Origin: Microcaldota archaeon
GTDB taxonomy: Archaea > Micrarchaeota > Micrarchaeia > Micrarchaeales > CABMGC01
Reading direction: 5' to 3'
Assembly: GCA_027365175.1 (NCBI GenBank)
Contig: DAHXNY010000009.1
Location: 1-36,199, forward strand
Length of the DNA stretch: 36,199 nt
This document shows positions 15,933 to 23,648 of the stretch, one piece after another. Both the position numbers and the translations under genes were made by a program. The stretch's first letter is position 1. The number at the start of each line of letters is the position of its first letter. The notes under the pieces were generated by a model that saw nothing but the letters and a program-made list of their open reading frames with translations, had not been told where the DNA came from and searched no databases.

Positions 15933-16003
15933 AGCCAGGAAAGGGAGTTGAACCCCTCTACTCCGCTCTGCAGGCGGACGCATAGCCGATCTGCCATCCT
16001 GGC
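15933..16003 (-). tRNA. tRNA-Cys(GCA)
   Basis: On the minus strand, acceptor GCCAGGA pairs with TCCTGGC (7 bp), D-arm GCAGATCGGCTATGC, anticodon stem TCCGC/GCGGA around CTGCAGA (anticodon GCA), T-arm AGGGG-TTCAACT-CCCTT. Discriminator T. No intron. Confidence 0.93.
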
Positions 16004-16064
16004 AACAGTAGCACAAGACTAAATTGTTAGAACTACATATTATAAAGGTAGATTGCTTAATAAG

Positions 16065-16084
16065 TTTGCCCTGACAGGGGCAAA
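16065..16084 (+). promoter_or_regulatory. Leader hairpin before the CBS-hibernation gene
   Basis: TTTGCCC (16065-16071) pairs with GGGCAAA (16078-16084), immediately before the GGTG ribosome-binding site (16086-16089). A TATA-like TATTATAAAGG at about 16038 would place the transcript start near 16063, so the hairpin would be the extreme 5' end of the mRNA. It may protect the mRNA or tune initiation; inference. Confidence 0.35.
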
Positions 16085-16095
16085 GGGTGTTTGAA

Positions 16096-17220
16096 ATGGC
16101 AATAGCATTCGAAACGATACCAAAAGAGCTTGTCTCGGAGTCATCCGTTTATGACTACAAGACGCCTCTTGTGAAGTTAATAGAGAAGATAAACGAGGAA
16201 GGAGCGGTTGTTGTAACGAGGAACAAGCGCTATTATGGAATAGTGGACAGGAAGGCGATAGGGAAGAAAAGGAATCTTACGGTGTCAGAGACGCTTCCTG
16301 TAGGGAAGCTTGCCGTCAAGACCGCTGTTGTGAATGCCGGTTCCAGCATAAGCAGCGTGATAAAGGAGTTCAACTCTTCTTCTACGAATGCACTCCCTTA
16401 TATGGAGAACAATAAGGTAAAGGGCATGCTGAAGAGGAATGGCATACTAAAGACAATGCTATCACTGCACATGCTTTCGGACAAGAAGGTATCGGAGGCG
16501 ATGAGCTTCCCAATACTTGTCATAGAGCAGGATGAGGATGTGGAGAGGGCAAAGGAGCTAATGGAGCAGTACAAGGTAAAGAAGCTGCCTGTTGCCTCTG
16601 CAAAAGGGGAGATATACGGCGTGCTAAGGTACAGCGACATACTGAAATTTGGGATGAAAGGGGCAAGCAGGAGCTCCAAGAGCAACAAAGGCACGGTATC
16701 GATGAGCGGCACAAAGGCCGAGGAGATAGCGACCCATGACTTCAGGACCGTAGACTCGGATTCAAATCTGGAAGGTGCAGTAAGGGATTTCATAAACAAC
16801 AAGAGCAGCACAATCATAGCTACAAGGAATGGCAAGCCCGTGGGCATATTGACAATAAGCAATATATTCGAGCTCGCATCAAAGGAGATAAGCACAACAG
16901 ATTACGACATAGTGCTGTCCGGCCTTGACGAATACACAAAGGAGTACGAGAGCGATCTGCTCAATGAGCTTAACAAGATGGCAGAGAAGATAGACAGGTT
17001 CAGCGGCATAAAGGTCAGCTACATACACCTTAATGTAAAAAGGATAAAGTCGAGGAACTACCAGCTCAAGGCGATGGTGGGTCTGACCAACAAGGGAGTG
17101 ACTACAATACATGTAGAGGACTTCAATCTGTACACCACCCTGCAGAAGCTCGAGAAGATAATGTACGACAAGATTAAGAACCAGAAGGAGCTCATAATAA
17201 CAAACAGGGAGAGAGATTGA
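16096..17220 (+). CDS. Four-CBS-domain protein with ribosome-hibernation (HPF/RaiA-like) C-terminus
   Basis: The protein has four CBS-like units in two pairs (about residues 15-60, 70-125, 130-190, 207-270), each with the IxGVLxxSDIL-type ending (for example EIYGVLRYSDIL and KPVGILTISNIF). CBS pairs bind adenine nucleotides. The last 105 residues change character: a helix KEYESDLLNELNKMAEKI, strands KVSYIHLNVKRI and YQLKAMVGLTNKG, then DFNLYTTLQKLEKIMYDKI, which is the beta-alpha-beta-helix pattern of hibernation factors of the HPF/RaiA group. An energy-sensing ribosome dormancy factor is a good hypothesis. ATG 16096 with GGTG 6 nt upstream is preferred to GTG 16087. The pilin-like gene follows after 11 nt. 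Confidence 0.8.
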   Translation: MAIAFETIPKELVSESSVYDYKTPLVKLIEKINEEGAVVVTRNKRYYGIVDRKAIGKKRNLTVSETLPVGKLAVKTAVVNAGSSISSVIKEFNSSSTNALPYMENNKVKGMLKRNGILKTMLSLHMLSDKKVSEAMSFPILVIEQDEDVERAKELMEQYKVKKLPVASAKGEIYGVLRYSDILKFGMKGASRSSKSNKGTVSMSGTKAEEIATHDFRTVDSDSNLEGAVRDFINNKSSTIIATRNGKPVGILTISNIFELASKEISTTDYDIVLSGLDEYTKEYESDLLNELNKMAEKIDRFSGIKVSYIHLNVKRIKSRNYQLKAMVGLTNKGVTTIHVEDFNLYTTLQKLEKIMYDKIKNQKELIITNRERD

Positions 17221-17231
17221 CTGGTGGGAGA

Positions 17232-17702
17232 ATGCGATCAAAGAACAGGAAGGGGCAGTCCAGTTTTGAGCTTCTGCTTACGCTTTCCTTCGGGCTTGCC
17301 ATATTGCTTCCTGTAGTCGTAATCGCATTCATACAGGTCTCAAACGCAAATACCTCTTTCGGTAGCGCAGAGTCGCAGCAGGCAGCCTCGAATCTTGCAA
17401 GCGTAGCCTCGATAGTAGGGAGCGAAGGCCCTCCTGCGAGAGTGATAACCAGCATAAACGTTCCTCCAGGAGTGAGTAACATATATATCGGTAATACTAC
17501 GGGAGGTGCAGGGAACCTGGTAATATTCGTAGTTGACTCGGCTGCAGGTCCAAGCTACATAACCGAATATGTGCCAGTAACAGTGAGCGGCAACCTCCAG
17601 GGAATAACGACTCCAGGCACGTATCTGATCAACGTAACTGCCCTCTCTTCATGCCCTAGCGACCCTACAACCAGATGTGTCTACATGCAGGCAGTAACAT
17701 AA
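17232..17702 (+). CDS. Pilin-like secreted protein with class III (archaeal type IV pilin) signal peptide
   Basis: The N-terminus reads KNRKGQSSFELLLTL followed by a hydrophobic helix: the class III signal Q-x-S-x-E after a Lys-Gly, cleaved by an EppA-type prepilin peptidase just before the Gln. The remaining 130 residues are a Ser/Thr/Gly-rich beta domain with two Cys near the C-terminus (in SSCPSDPTTRCVYM) that may form a disulfide. ATG 17232 has GGTGGGAG directly upstream, so it is chosen over TTG 17217, which overlaps the previous stop. Probably co-transcribed with the CBS gene. Role: a pilus or surface-filament subunit. Confidence 0.82.
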   Translation: MRSKNRKGQSSFELLLTLSFGLAILLPVVVIAFIQVSNANTSFGSAESQQAASNLASVASIVGSEGPPARVITSINVPPGVSNIYIGNTTGGAGNLVIFVVDSAAGPSYITEYVPVTVSGNLQGITTPGTYLINVTALSSCPSDPTTRCVYMQAVT

Positions 17703-17742
17703 CTCTTTTTAGTCTTTCCTTATTGATACTAATCTATCCTAT

Positions 17743-17827
17743 GCAGGGATAGCAAAGCTTGGTCAAATGCGGCAGGTTCAGGGCCTGCTCCCGTAGGGGT
17801 TCGAGAGTTCAAATCTCTCTCCCTGCA
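17743..17827 (+). tRNA. tRNA-Leu(CAG)
   Basis: Acceptor GCAGGGA/TCCCTGC, D-arm GCAAAGCTTGGTCAAATGC, anticodon stem GCAGG/CCTGC around TTCAGGG (anticodon CAG), long variable arm, T-arm GAGAG-TTCAAAT-CTCTC. It is 85 nt with no intron, the useful comparison for the interrupted tRNA-Leu(UAA). Confidence 0.94.
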
Positions 17828-17878
17828 AATAAATTCATGGAGTCAAAGCTCTTCATAATTCAAAAACGTAGATAATCA

Positions 17879-18013
17879 AGACCTGATAATTCCCTAAGCC
17901 AGGAAGAAAGAGCAAGGCTGAACATCAAGAAATTATCTTTTTCGGTAGCTGAAGTCTGTCGGAAAACCGCCAGGTACTACCTGCATGCTTCTTCTTTCAG
18001 GATGCGTTTATAA
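17879..18013 (+). pseudogene. Remnant of a transposase/integrase HTH region
   Basis: An open frame of 44 codons after an upstream stop, without a start codon, reads SLSQEERARLNIKKLSFSVA then EVCRKTARYYLHA. This resembles the N-terminal helix-turn-helix of IS481/IS3-type transposases (RLN..KL..SVAEVCRK.GISR), cut off where the recognition helix would end. It sits 52 nt downstream of tRNA-Leu(CAG), a usual place for mobile DNA. The call rests on one short motif and could be chance. The rest of 17828-18044 shows only the promoter of the next gene (TTTATAAAT, about 18007). Confidence 0.35.
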
Positions 18014-18044
18014 ATATTCTTGCAGAATTACCTACGTGTGTTGA

Positions 18045-18704
18045 ATGGCCGATGACAATAATGCTGGCGCTGTAACTTCAAATCCAGCATCTAATTCAGC
18101 TCCGGTATTCAGTCAAAACAACGCATCCTCACCAGCCGGCAGGTCAAACAGAAGCGAGAAACTTATCATAGTATCTGCGTTAATAATAGTGGTGGTAGTC
18201 GCCGCGGTAATTCTCCTAAGTATCTCTAATAATCATACAGCTCCGCAGACAACGGTGGGTATCACACACACTGCATCTACCTCCATATCCACTTCTACAG
18301 CAACTACTACAGCTACAACAGTACCGTCAACAGTCAGCCACGAATATTTAGGGACTATCTATTATTCTGGAAGAAATATTACAATATATCCGGGATCAAG
18401 CGCCAGTGTGAGCTTTACAGTCCCTGCAAACGTTCCCACTGCACTACTTACCGGGGCCTTTTCAGTTAAAGAGGCAAATGTAACTGTCGAAGCGGCAGTA
18501 TTAAACTCAACAGAGTATGTTGCATTTGAAGCAAATCCAAGCAGCATAGTATCAGACAAGGGCTATCTCGGATTCTTTAATAGCAAGAATATATCCGTGA
18601 ATCTTACGCCAGGCACATACTCCTTAACATTCTTCAATACAAATGCCACTTCAGGCGCGAAGTACAACATTGCCGTCACAAATTCAATAGCGCTCTATAC
18701 ATAA
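18045..18704 (+). CDS. Membrane-anchored Thr-rich surface protein, unknown function
   Basis: A 219-residue protein: about 38 polar cytosolic residues (Asn/Ser/Ala-rich), a membrane helix (KLIIVSALIIVVVVAAVILL, about 39-58), a Thr/Ser linker (about 65-97) and an outside beta-rich domain of about 120 residues with several N-x-S/T sites. Type II topology is expected from the charged SNRSEK before the helix. The TATA-like TTTATAAAT at about 18007-18015 gives a very short leader. The extracellular domain has the look of an Ig-like or jelly-roll fold, but I do not recognise a family. Monocistronic. Confidence 0.75.
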   Translation: MADDNNAGAVTSNPASNSAPVFSQNNASSPAGRSNRSEKLIIVSALIIVVVVAAVILLSISNNHTAPQTTVGITHTASTSISTSTATTTATTVPSTVSHEYLGTIYYSGRNITIYPGSSASVSFTVPANVPTALLTGAFSVKEANVTVEAAVLNSTEYVAFEANPSSIVSDKGYLGFFNSKNISVNLTPGTYSLTFFNTNATSGAKYNIAVTNSIALYT

Positions 18705-18991
18705 TAACGCAATCACAAGGTAACGATCACAATTTCTAACTGATTGCAGCCACTCCGGATGCCCACACCGTTTACGGGTGGGAAGATATCACCTCCATCT
18801 TTATCTAACGTATTTCGATTTACTGACAGTCTGTACGTTGACCGTTGCAGATATGCCATGAGAAAGGCTAAATATGTGGCTAGCAGCTAAAAATCATGCA
18901 ACGCTATTTTTCTATGCTCTCTGTTAAATGACGAAAAGGGCCCAGGTTTCTACAATAACTATATAAATGAAAGACAGCAAAATAAAATCAG
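18705..18991. other. Intergenic region with one strong hairpin; no gene seen
   Basis: This 287-nt gap holds a hairpin at 18762-18782 (CCCAC-A-CCG, loop TTTA, CGG-GTGGG; 8 bp with one bulged A) and the promoter of the DUF488 gene (CTATATAAAT, about 18958). No reading frame is convincing. The hairpin may be a transcript end for the gene at 18045 or part of a small RNA. Confidence 0.35.
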
Positions 18992-19366
18992 GTGCCAATC
19001 GTGTTAGTAGGAGTCAAACGTATCTACGATAAGGCAAGTATAACGGACGGGAAGAGGATCTTCGTCGACAGGCTATGGCCTCGCGGAGTGAAGAAGAGCA
19101 CGGCCAATGTCGACATGTGGATGAAGGACATAGCTCCAAGCAATGAGCTTCGATTGTGGTTTGACCATGATCCGAAGAAATGGGAGGGCTTCAAGGCAAA
19201 GTACACCAAGGAACTGGAGCGCAACAAGCATGTTGACGACCTTATAAATCTTATAGAAAAGAACGACGTGACGTTGCTTTACGCAGCAAAAGATACGGAG
19301 CATAACAATGCCGTCGTTCTAAGCGAATTCATAAAAACAAACGCCAGTGACGGAGAACCAGCATAG
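18992..19366 (+). CDS. DUF488 family protein (YeaO-like)
   Basis: A 124-residue single-domain DUF488 protein: VGVKRIYDK, IFVDRLWPRGVKKS, WMKDIAPSNELRLWFDHDP, WEGFKAKYTKEL and VTLLYAAKD are the family blocks in order. Function is not established. The start is GTG 18992: a TATA box at about 18957-18967 places transcription within a few bases of it, making the mRNA leaderless. It converges on the eS1 gene with a 27-nt gap. Confidence 0.94.
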   Translation: MPIVLVGVKRIYDKASITDGKRIFVDRLWPRGVKKSTANVDMWMKDIAPSNELRLWFDHDPKKWEGFKAKYTKELERNKHVDDLINLIEKNDVTLLYAAKDTEHNNAVVLSEFIKTNASDGEPA

Positions 19367-19393
19367 CCGAGTCCTAGCACACAACATGCAGAA

Positions 19394-19957
19394 TTAGAAT
19401 TCAAGCTTCCTTACTTCGAGCTTTGCCATTCTTGTTATGTTCTTCACTGCGTCCCTTGCACCTGACTGCAGAGAGTTGTCCATAATCCCTTTTATTATGT
19501 CATCCTTTGTCCTTTCTGAAACGTACTGCTTGCAGTAATCCTGCAGTTTCTTCCTTATCTCGCTCTTCTTAGGCGTTGTTATCTTTGAGAATGATACTGC
19601 TATCAATTTCACTACCACTGGCTTGCCCTCCTTGTCGGCAAATTTATCCACGGTGTATATGACGCTTGAGTGCCTCCTTACGAGGGAGTGCGTGTAGCTG
19701 AACATCTGCTCCATGAACTCGAGCTCAGTGTGCGCAGCATTGTTCTTAGCATCTGTGACTCTTAATCCTACGGAAAGGAAGGAGTGTTCAGGCTTGTGTG
19801 TAAGCCATGACATATTGACCTCTATAATCCTGCCGAGTGCCTTCTCCTCTTCGTCAGCAGGTATCTCGCCTATGGATGTCTCGCCAAATACCTTCGGTGA
19901 GTAGACCTCAAACCACTTCTTCATCTTCCATTTCTCTGCGCTCTTCTGTGCCATCAT
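19394..19957 (-). CDS. rps3ae: Ribosomal protein eS1 (S3Ae)
   Basis: The N-terminal KWKMKKWFEVYSPKVFGE, then IGEIPADEEEKALGR, and SFSKITTPKKSEIRKKL identify eS1, a small-subunit protein near the mRNA exit in archaea and eukaryotes. At 187 residues it is slightly shorter than usual archaeal S3Ae (about 195-220), mainly at the C-terminus. Its ATG overlaps the uS15 stop (TGATG), so the two are translationally coupled; uS15-eS1 is a common archaeal order. Confidence 0.95.
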   Translation of the reverse strand: MMAQKSAEKWKMKKWFEVYSPKVFGETSIGEIPADEEEKALGRIIEVNMSWLTHKPEHSFLSVGLRVTDAKNNAAHTELEFMEQMFSYTHSLVRRHSSVIYTVDKFADKEGKPVVVKLIAVSFSKITTPKKSEIRKKLQDYCKQYVSERTKDDIIKGIMDNSLQSGARDAVKNITRMAKLEVRKLEF

Positions 19958-20421
19958 CAGCTACCTTTTACAATCAATGCTGCCTTCTCAGGGTCGTACT
20001 TCCAGTCTTCCGGAATGGCGCCTGTCCTCTTGTAGTACTTTGTCATGCGCCATATCTTGGATTCAACCCTTCTTAAACTTGTAGTGTTATGCTTGTCATT
20101 CTTGTTCTTTGCAAGATGCCTCCTTATCTTTACTGCGCTCTTCAGAAGGTCCATGAAGTCCTGCGGGTACTCCCCCTCTAGCTTCTCTTCCTGGAGCACC
20201 ACATGGAGTCTCTTGCCGAAATAATGCTTGATGTAAGGTATGCTGTGCTCGTCGCGCAGCTTCTGCCCTATCGCAGCATGGTGCATGCCCTGCTTCGCAT
20301 ACTCTGCTATGAGCTTAGCTGCCTCTTCCTTTGAAGGTGCTCCTTCAGGAATTACCACTTGCTCAGCAACAGGCTTTCGTGACTTTGCCTTTCCATGCTT
20401 TCCAGTGTGCATTCTTGCCAT
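19957..20421 (-). CDS. rpsO: Ribosomal protein uS15
   Basis: Starts MARMHTGKHGKAKSRKP, the archaeal uS15 N-terminus, with IGQKLRDEHSIPYIKHYFGK in the middle and the S15 core (LLKSAVKIRRHLAKNKNDKH followed by RRVESKIWRM) near the end. The length of 154 residues is normal for the archaeal/eukaryotic form with its extra N-terminal domain. ATG 20421 is preferred over 20430 from homology. First gene of a two-gene operon with eS1; a TATA-like ACTTATAAAC lies at about 20483-20492 on the minus strand. Confidence 0.96.
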   Translation of the reverse strand: MARMHTGKHGKAKSRKPVAEQVVIPEGAPSKEEAAKLIAEYAKQGMHHAAIGQKLRDEHSIPYIKHYFGKRLHVVLQEEKLEGEYPQDFMDLLKSAVKIRRHLAKNKNDKHNTTSLRRVESKIWRMTKYYKRTGAIPEDWKYDPEKAALIVKGS

Positions 20422-20565
20422 TAAAAACACTTAGAACTGACCAAAGCTAAGCTTTGGCACTTTGTATAATTCCTCGCTAACGTTTATAAGTATTACTATA
20501 AGTCCGCAATCCTGTATAGAAACAGCAGCAATATAATTATTTACTCAAATCATTATAGGAAAACC

Positions 20566-22941
20566 ATGGTAAAATTCGATGATGTAAAGGTATGGTCGGT
20601 CTCTGCCGAGCTGGAGATAACCAAATCCTGGAGAGATTCCGAGCAATACGCGTTCAATGAAAAATCAGGAAAGCCTATATACTCTTTGGATACGCCGCCG
20701 CCTTACATAAATTCCCCGATACACATAGGCCACGCAGTGGGATACTCAATGCTGGACATGTTTGTCAGATACAGGAGGATGAAGGGCTACGAAGTTCTCT
20801 TTCCGCTGGGGCTTGACAGAAACGGCCTGCCTGTAGAGATAGCTGCAGAGAAGAAATTCAATATATCTGCATTCAAGGTAAGCAGGGAGCAGTTCATAGA
20901 CGCATGTGAAAAGCTTCTTGAGGAAACATCATTGACTACAATAGACAGTTTCGAGAAGCTGGGCATATCATTTACCTCTTACAAAACAGGAAGTCATATC
21001 GGTGCGGTGTACCTTACCGATTCTCCGGAATACAGGACGCTGACGCAATCAACATTCATCGAATTGTACAAGCGCAACCTCATTTACGAGGACAACAGGG
21101 TGAGCAACTGGGACTCGAAGCTTCAGACGACAGTAGCGGACAATGAGATAGACTATATTGACCTTCCATCAACATTCAACCATGTGCAGTGGACTGTGAA
21201 GGAGACCGGAGAGAAGATAGTGATAGCTACAACAAGGCCCGAGCTGATAGCCACGTGCAAGATGGTTATATACAATCCTGGTGATGAGCGCTACAAGCAC
21301 CTGGAAGGGAAGACTGCAGTAACCCCGATATTCGACAAGGAGGTAAGGATAGCTCCTCATCCATTCGCACAGGTGGAAAAAGGCACCGGGCTTGTAATGA
21401 TGTGCTCTGCCGGAGACCTTACTGACATAAGATTCTTCAGGGAGATGGGGCTCGAAGTGGTCATAGCCATAGAGAAGGACGGCACGATGAATGATAACGC
21501 AGGCTTTCTAAAAGGGCTTAAGGTAAGGGATGCAAGGGCAAAGATGATAGACACTCTAAAAGAGAAAGGGCTCCTTGTGAAGCAGGAGAGCATAATGCAC
21601 CGAACCCCTATCTCTGAGAGGTCAAAAGTGGAGATAGAGTTCATAGCAATGCCGGAATTCTATCTCAAGCAGATGGAATTCAAGGAGCACCTCCTCAAAC
21701 TGCAGAAGCATATCGCTTTTTATCCTGAAGAGGCGCGCAAGATACTGGAATCGTGGATAGACCAGATATCAATAGACTGGCCGATATCAAGGAGGAGATT
21801 TTATTCCACAGAGATTCCATTGTGGTATTCCGATGACAAAGTTGCAGTGCCGAAACCAGGCGGGTATTACCGGCCTTGGAAGGAGAGCCCTCCGGAAGAT
21901 GCGGAAGTATTCAAAAACGGGAAGAGGATAGGCGCGGTATCGGATTTCAAGGATGCGGAATGGAAGGGCGAAGAGAGGGTGTTTGACACCTGGTTTGATT
22001 CATCAATATCCAATCTCTTCATCACAAAATACGGATCCGACGAAAAACTATTCAAAGCGGCATACCCGGTATCGCTGAGGCCGCAGGGCAAGGAAATCAT
22101 AAGGACATGGCTCTATTATACCATACTCAGGGGCTATCTCCAGACGGACAAGGCATGCTTCAAGGACGTGTGGATACATCAGCACATAGTGGATGAAAAA
22201 GGGGAGAAGATGTCAAAATCCCTGGGCAACGTGATAGATCCGCACGACATACTTAAGGAGTTCGGCGCAGAGCCATTCAGATTATGGGCCGCAAGCGAAG
22301 GAGACCTATCAAAGCAGGATATCTCGTGCACAAAGGACAAGATACGCGGAGAGACCAAGACCATAAACAAGATGTTTAACGTAGCAAGATTCATACTTCA
22401 GTTCAAAAAACCCGAGAAGCCTGCAGCGCTTACCAATCTAGACACGCTGTTCATAGATTACATAGAGGATATAACTGCATACGCGGACAAGGAGTATGGG
22501 AGATATAACTTCTTCCGCCCGGCTCTTGGGTTGAAGCAGTTCCTATGGGAAGAATTTGCATCACATTATCTTGAAATGGTCAAGAACAGGGCCTACAATA
22601 CCGACAACAAATTCACCGAACAGGAAAAGAACTCTGCTATATACTCGCTTTACTACATATTCGAGAGATTCCTTGTGCTGGAGTATCCGATAATACCTCA
22701 GGTATGTACTGTTATAGGTGAGAGGTATGGGATTGACCCGCAAAATGCAAGCTTTCCAAAAGCAGAGAAGGTAAGTTCCGACATATCGATAATACCTCTG
22801 ATAAAGGAGTTCAATTCGATGGTATGGAAGGCAAAGAAGGAGAGGGGCATAGCGCTAAATGCAAAGTTAGAAGGCATGAAAATTCCTGAAGAACTGGCGG
22901 AATTCTCAAAAGACCTGACGTCATGCCATAATCTCGAATAG
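20566..22941 (+). CDS. valS: Valyl-tRNA synthetase
   Basis: A class I synthetase of 791 residues: TPPPYINSPIHIGHA (HIGH box, about residue 45), the editing-domain motif ATTRPEL, the sequences HRTPISERSKVEIEF and DWPISRRRFYSTEIPLWY, and KMSKS (about residue 546). TPPP before HIGH and the editing-domain sequence favour Val over Ile. It is shorter than most archaeal ValRS (about 850-890), with a brief C-terminal helical region, in line with the compact proteins of DPANN genomes. Substitutions such as GLDRNGLPVE, where GWDxxGLPxE is usual, are notable but the fold signatures remain. Monocistronic; TATA-like AATATAATTATTTA upstream. Confidence 0.95.
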   Translation: MVKFDDVKVWSVSAELEITKSWRDSEQYAFNEKSGKPIYSLDTPPPYINSPIHIGHAVGYSMLDMFVRYRRMKGYEVLFPLGLDRNGLPVEIAAEKKFNISAFKVSREQFIDACEKLLEETSLTTIDSFEKLGISFTSYKTGSHIGAVYLTDSPEYRTLTQSTFIELYKRNLIYEDNRVSNWDSKLQTTVADNEIDYIDLPSTFNHVQWTVKETGEKIVIATTRPELIATCKMVIYNPGDERYKHLEGKTAVTPIFDKEVRIAPHPFAQVEKGTGLVMMCSAGDLTDIRFFREMGLEVVIAIEKDGTMNDNAGFLKGLKVRDARAKMIDTLKEKGLLVKQESIMHRTPISERSKVEIEFIAMPEFYLKQMEFKEHLLKLQKHIAFYPEEARKILESWIDQISIDWPISRRRFYSTEIPLWYSDDKVAVPKPGGYYRPWKESPPEDAEVFKNGKRIGAVSDFKDAEWKGEERVFDTWFDSSISNLFITKYGSDEKLFKAAYPVSLRPQGKEIIRTWLYYTILRGYLQTDKACFKDVWIHQHIVDEKGEKMSKSLGNVIDPHDILKEFGAEPFRLWAASEGDLSKQDISCTKDKIRGETKTINKMFNVARFILQFKKPEKPAALTNLDTLFIDYIEDITAYADKEYGRYNFFRPALGLKQFLWEEFASHYLEMVKNRAYNTDNKFTEQEKNSAIYSLYYIFERFLVLEYPIIPQVCTVIGERYGIDPQNASFPKAEKVSSDISIIPLIKEFNSMVWKAKKERGIALNAKLEGMKIPEELAEFSKDLTSCHNLE

Positions 22942-22978
22942 ATCACAGCCGGCAGGTGCATCTGCGATTAATTAATAT

Positions 22979-23383
22979 TCAATCATCACGAAGAGTATGC
23001 TTTATCTTATCCATAAGCTCTTTCAGCTCCATTACTTCTTCCTGCTCCTTTTCAGATAGCGCTCGGTCTCCAGACTCGATATGCTTCTCAATGGCTTCTA
23101 CAAGCTCAAGCCACTCCTCGGCCTCCTCCTTTATGAACTCTATTACCTCCTTATTATCTGAAAAGAGGTCCAGCAGCTTAAGTATATTCTGGTTATCTGC
23201 CCTTTCTTCTCCTACGGAAAGCCTGTTCTTTATATGCTCCCTAAGCTCTACTATGGTCCTGTCATCTACGCTCTCATTCCTATTCACCAGCCCTTTGAGA
23301 CCATCTACCATCCTCGCCATAGATTCTGTAAGTATGCTGAATAACCTGCTAAGCGAGATCTTCGAAAGCTCCTCTCTCATCAA
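22979..23383 (-). CDS. Small acidic coiled-coil protein, unknown function
   Basis: A 134-residue, almost entirely helical protein rich in Glu, Lys and Leu (for example IKEEAEEWLELVEAIEKHIE and EEVMELKELMDKIKHTL), with heptad-like spacing over the last 70 residues and no Cys. No membrane segment or signal. It is convergent with valS (37-nt gap) and on the same strand as the regulator at 23649-25049, but 266 nt apart. I do not recognise a family. Two adjacent ATGs (23383, 23380) are equally good starts. Confidence 0.65.
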   Translation of the reverse strand: MMREELSKISLSRLFSILTESMARMVDGLKGLVNRNESVDDRTIVELREHIKNRLSVGEERADNQNILKLLDLFSDNKEVIEFIKEEAEEWLELVEAIEKHIESGDRALSEKEQEEVMELKELMDKIKHTLRDD

Positions 23384-23648
23384 ACCATCAATATTAACTA
23401 TGATATAAGGCGTTGTTTTAAAATACGTTCAGTTTAAAAAAGAAAAAAACCAGGTCACTATTCTATCAGGATATTACCTCAGATAACTGCAGATCACAAT
23501 TACACATTACTTGCAGTACTTATCTGATGCATAAAGCTTTTTAAAGCTGCAAAAAGATAACTACTCAAGTGATATTAGATGGAAGGCGGAAGCGGCGAGG
23601 GAATGCACGGATAATGCGCTTATGCATTGTGCAAAAAAAACAATACCC
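23384..23648. other. Intergenic region; possible micro-ORF or small RNA
   Basis: Most of this A/T-rich gap shows nothing firm. A TTTTTAAA box at about 23538-23545 is followed by a purine-rich, unusually GC-rich patch (23579-23614) that could encode an 11-residue peptide, MEGGSGEGMHG. Imperfect pairing of TGCAC and GTGCA (about 23604-23633) could form a hairpin just before the A-run at 23633-23640. Coding is weakly supported; a small RNA is equally possible. Confidence 0.2.
23633..23640 (-). terminator. T-run terminator of the Lrp-like gene
   Basis: Eight Ts on the minus strand begin 8 nt after the stop of the gene at 23649-25049. Archaeal transcription ends efficiently at such T runs. Confidence 0.5.

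Noticed and set aside
18750-18790. Possible cobalamin riboswitch, because GCCACT and GGGAAG flank a hairpin
   Set aside because: The other conserved boxes are missing, the spacing is wrong, and the downstream gene is DUF488 with no link to B12.
20566-22941. Isoleucyl-tRNA synthetase as an alternative to ValRS
   Set aside because: The TPPP block before HIGH, the editing-domain sequence and DWPISRRRFYSTEIPLWY are of the valine type; IleRS has a GPPY block and a different C-terminus.
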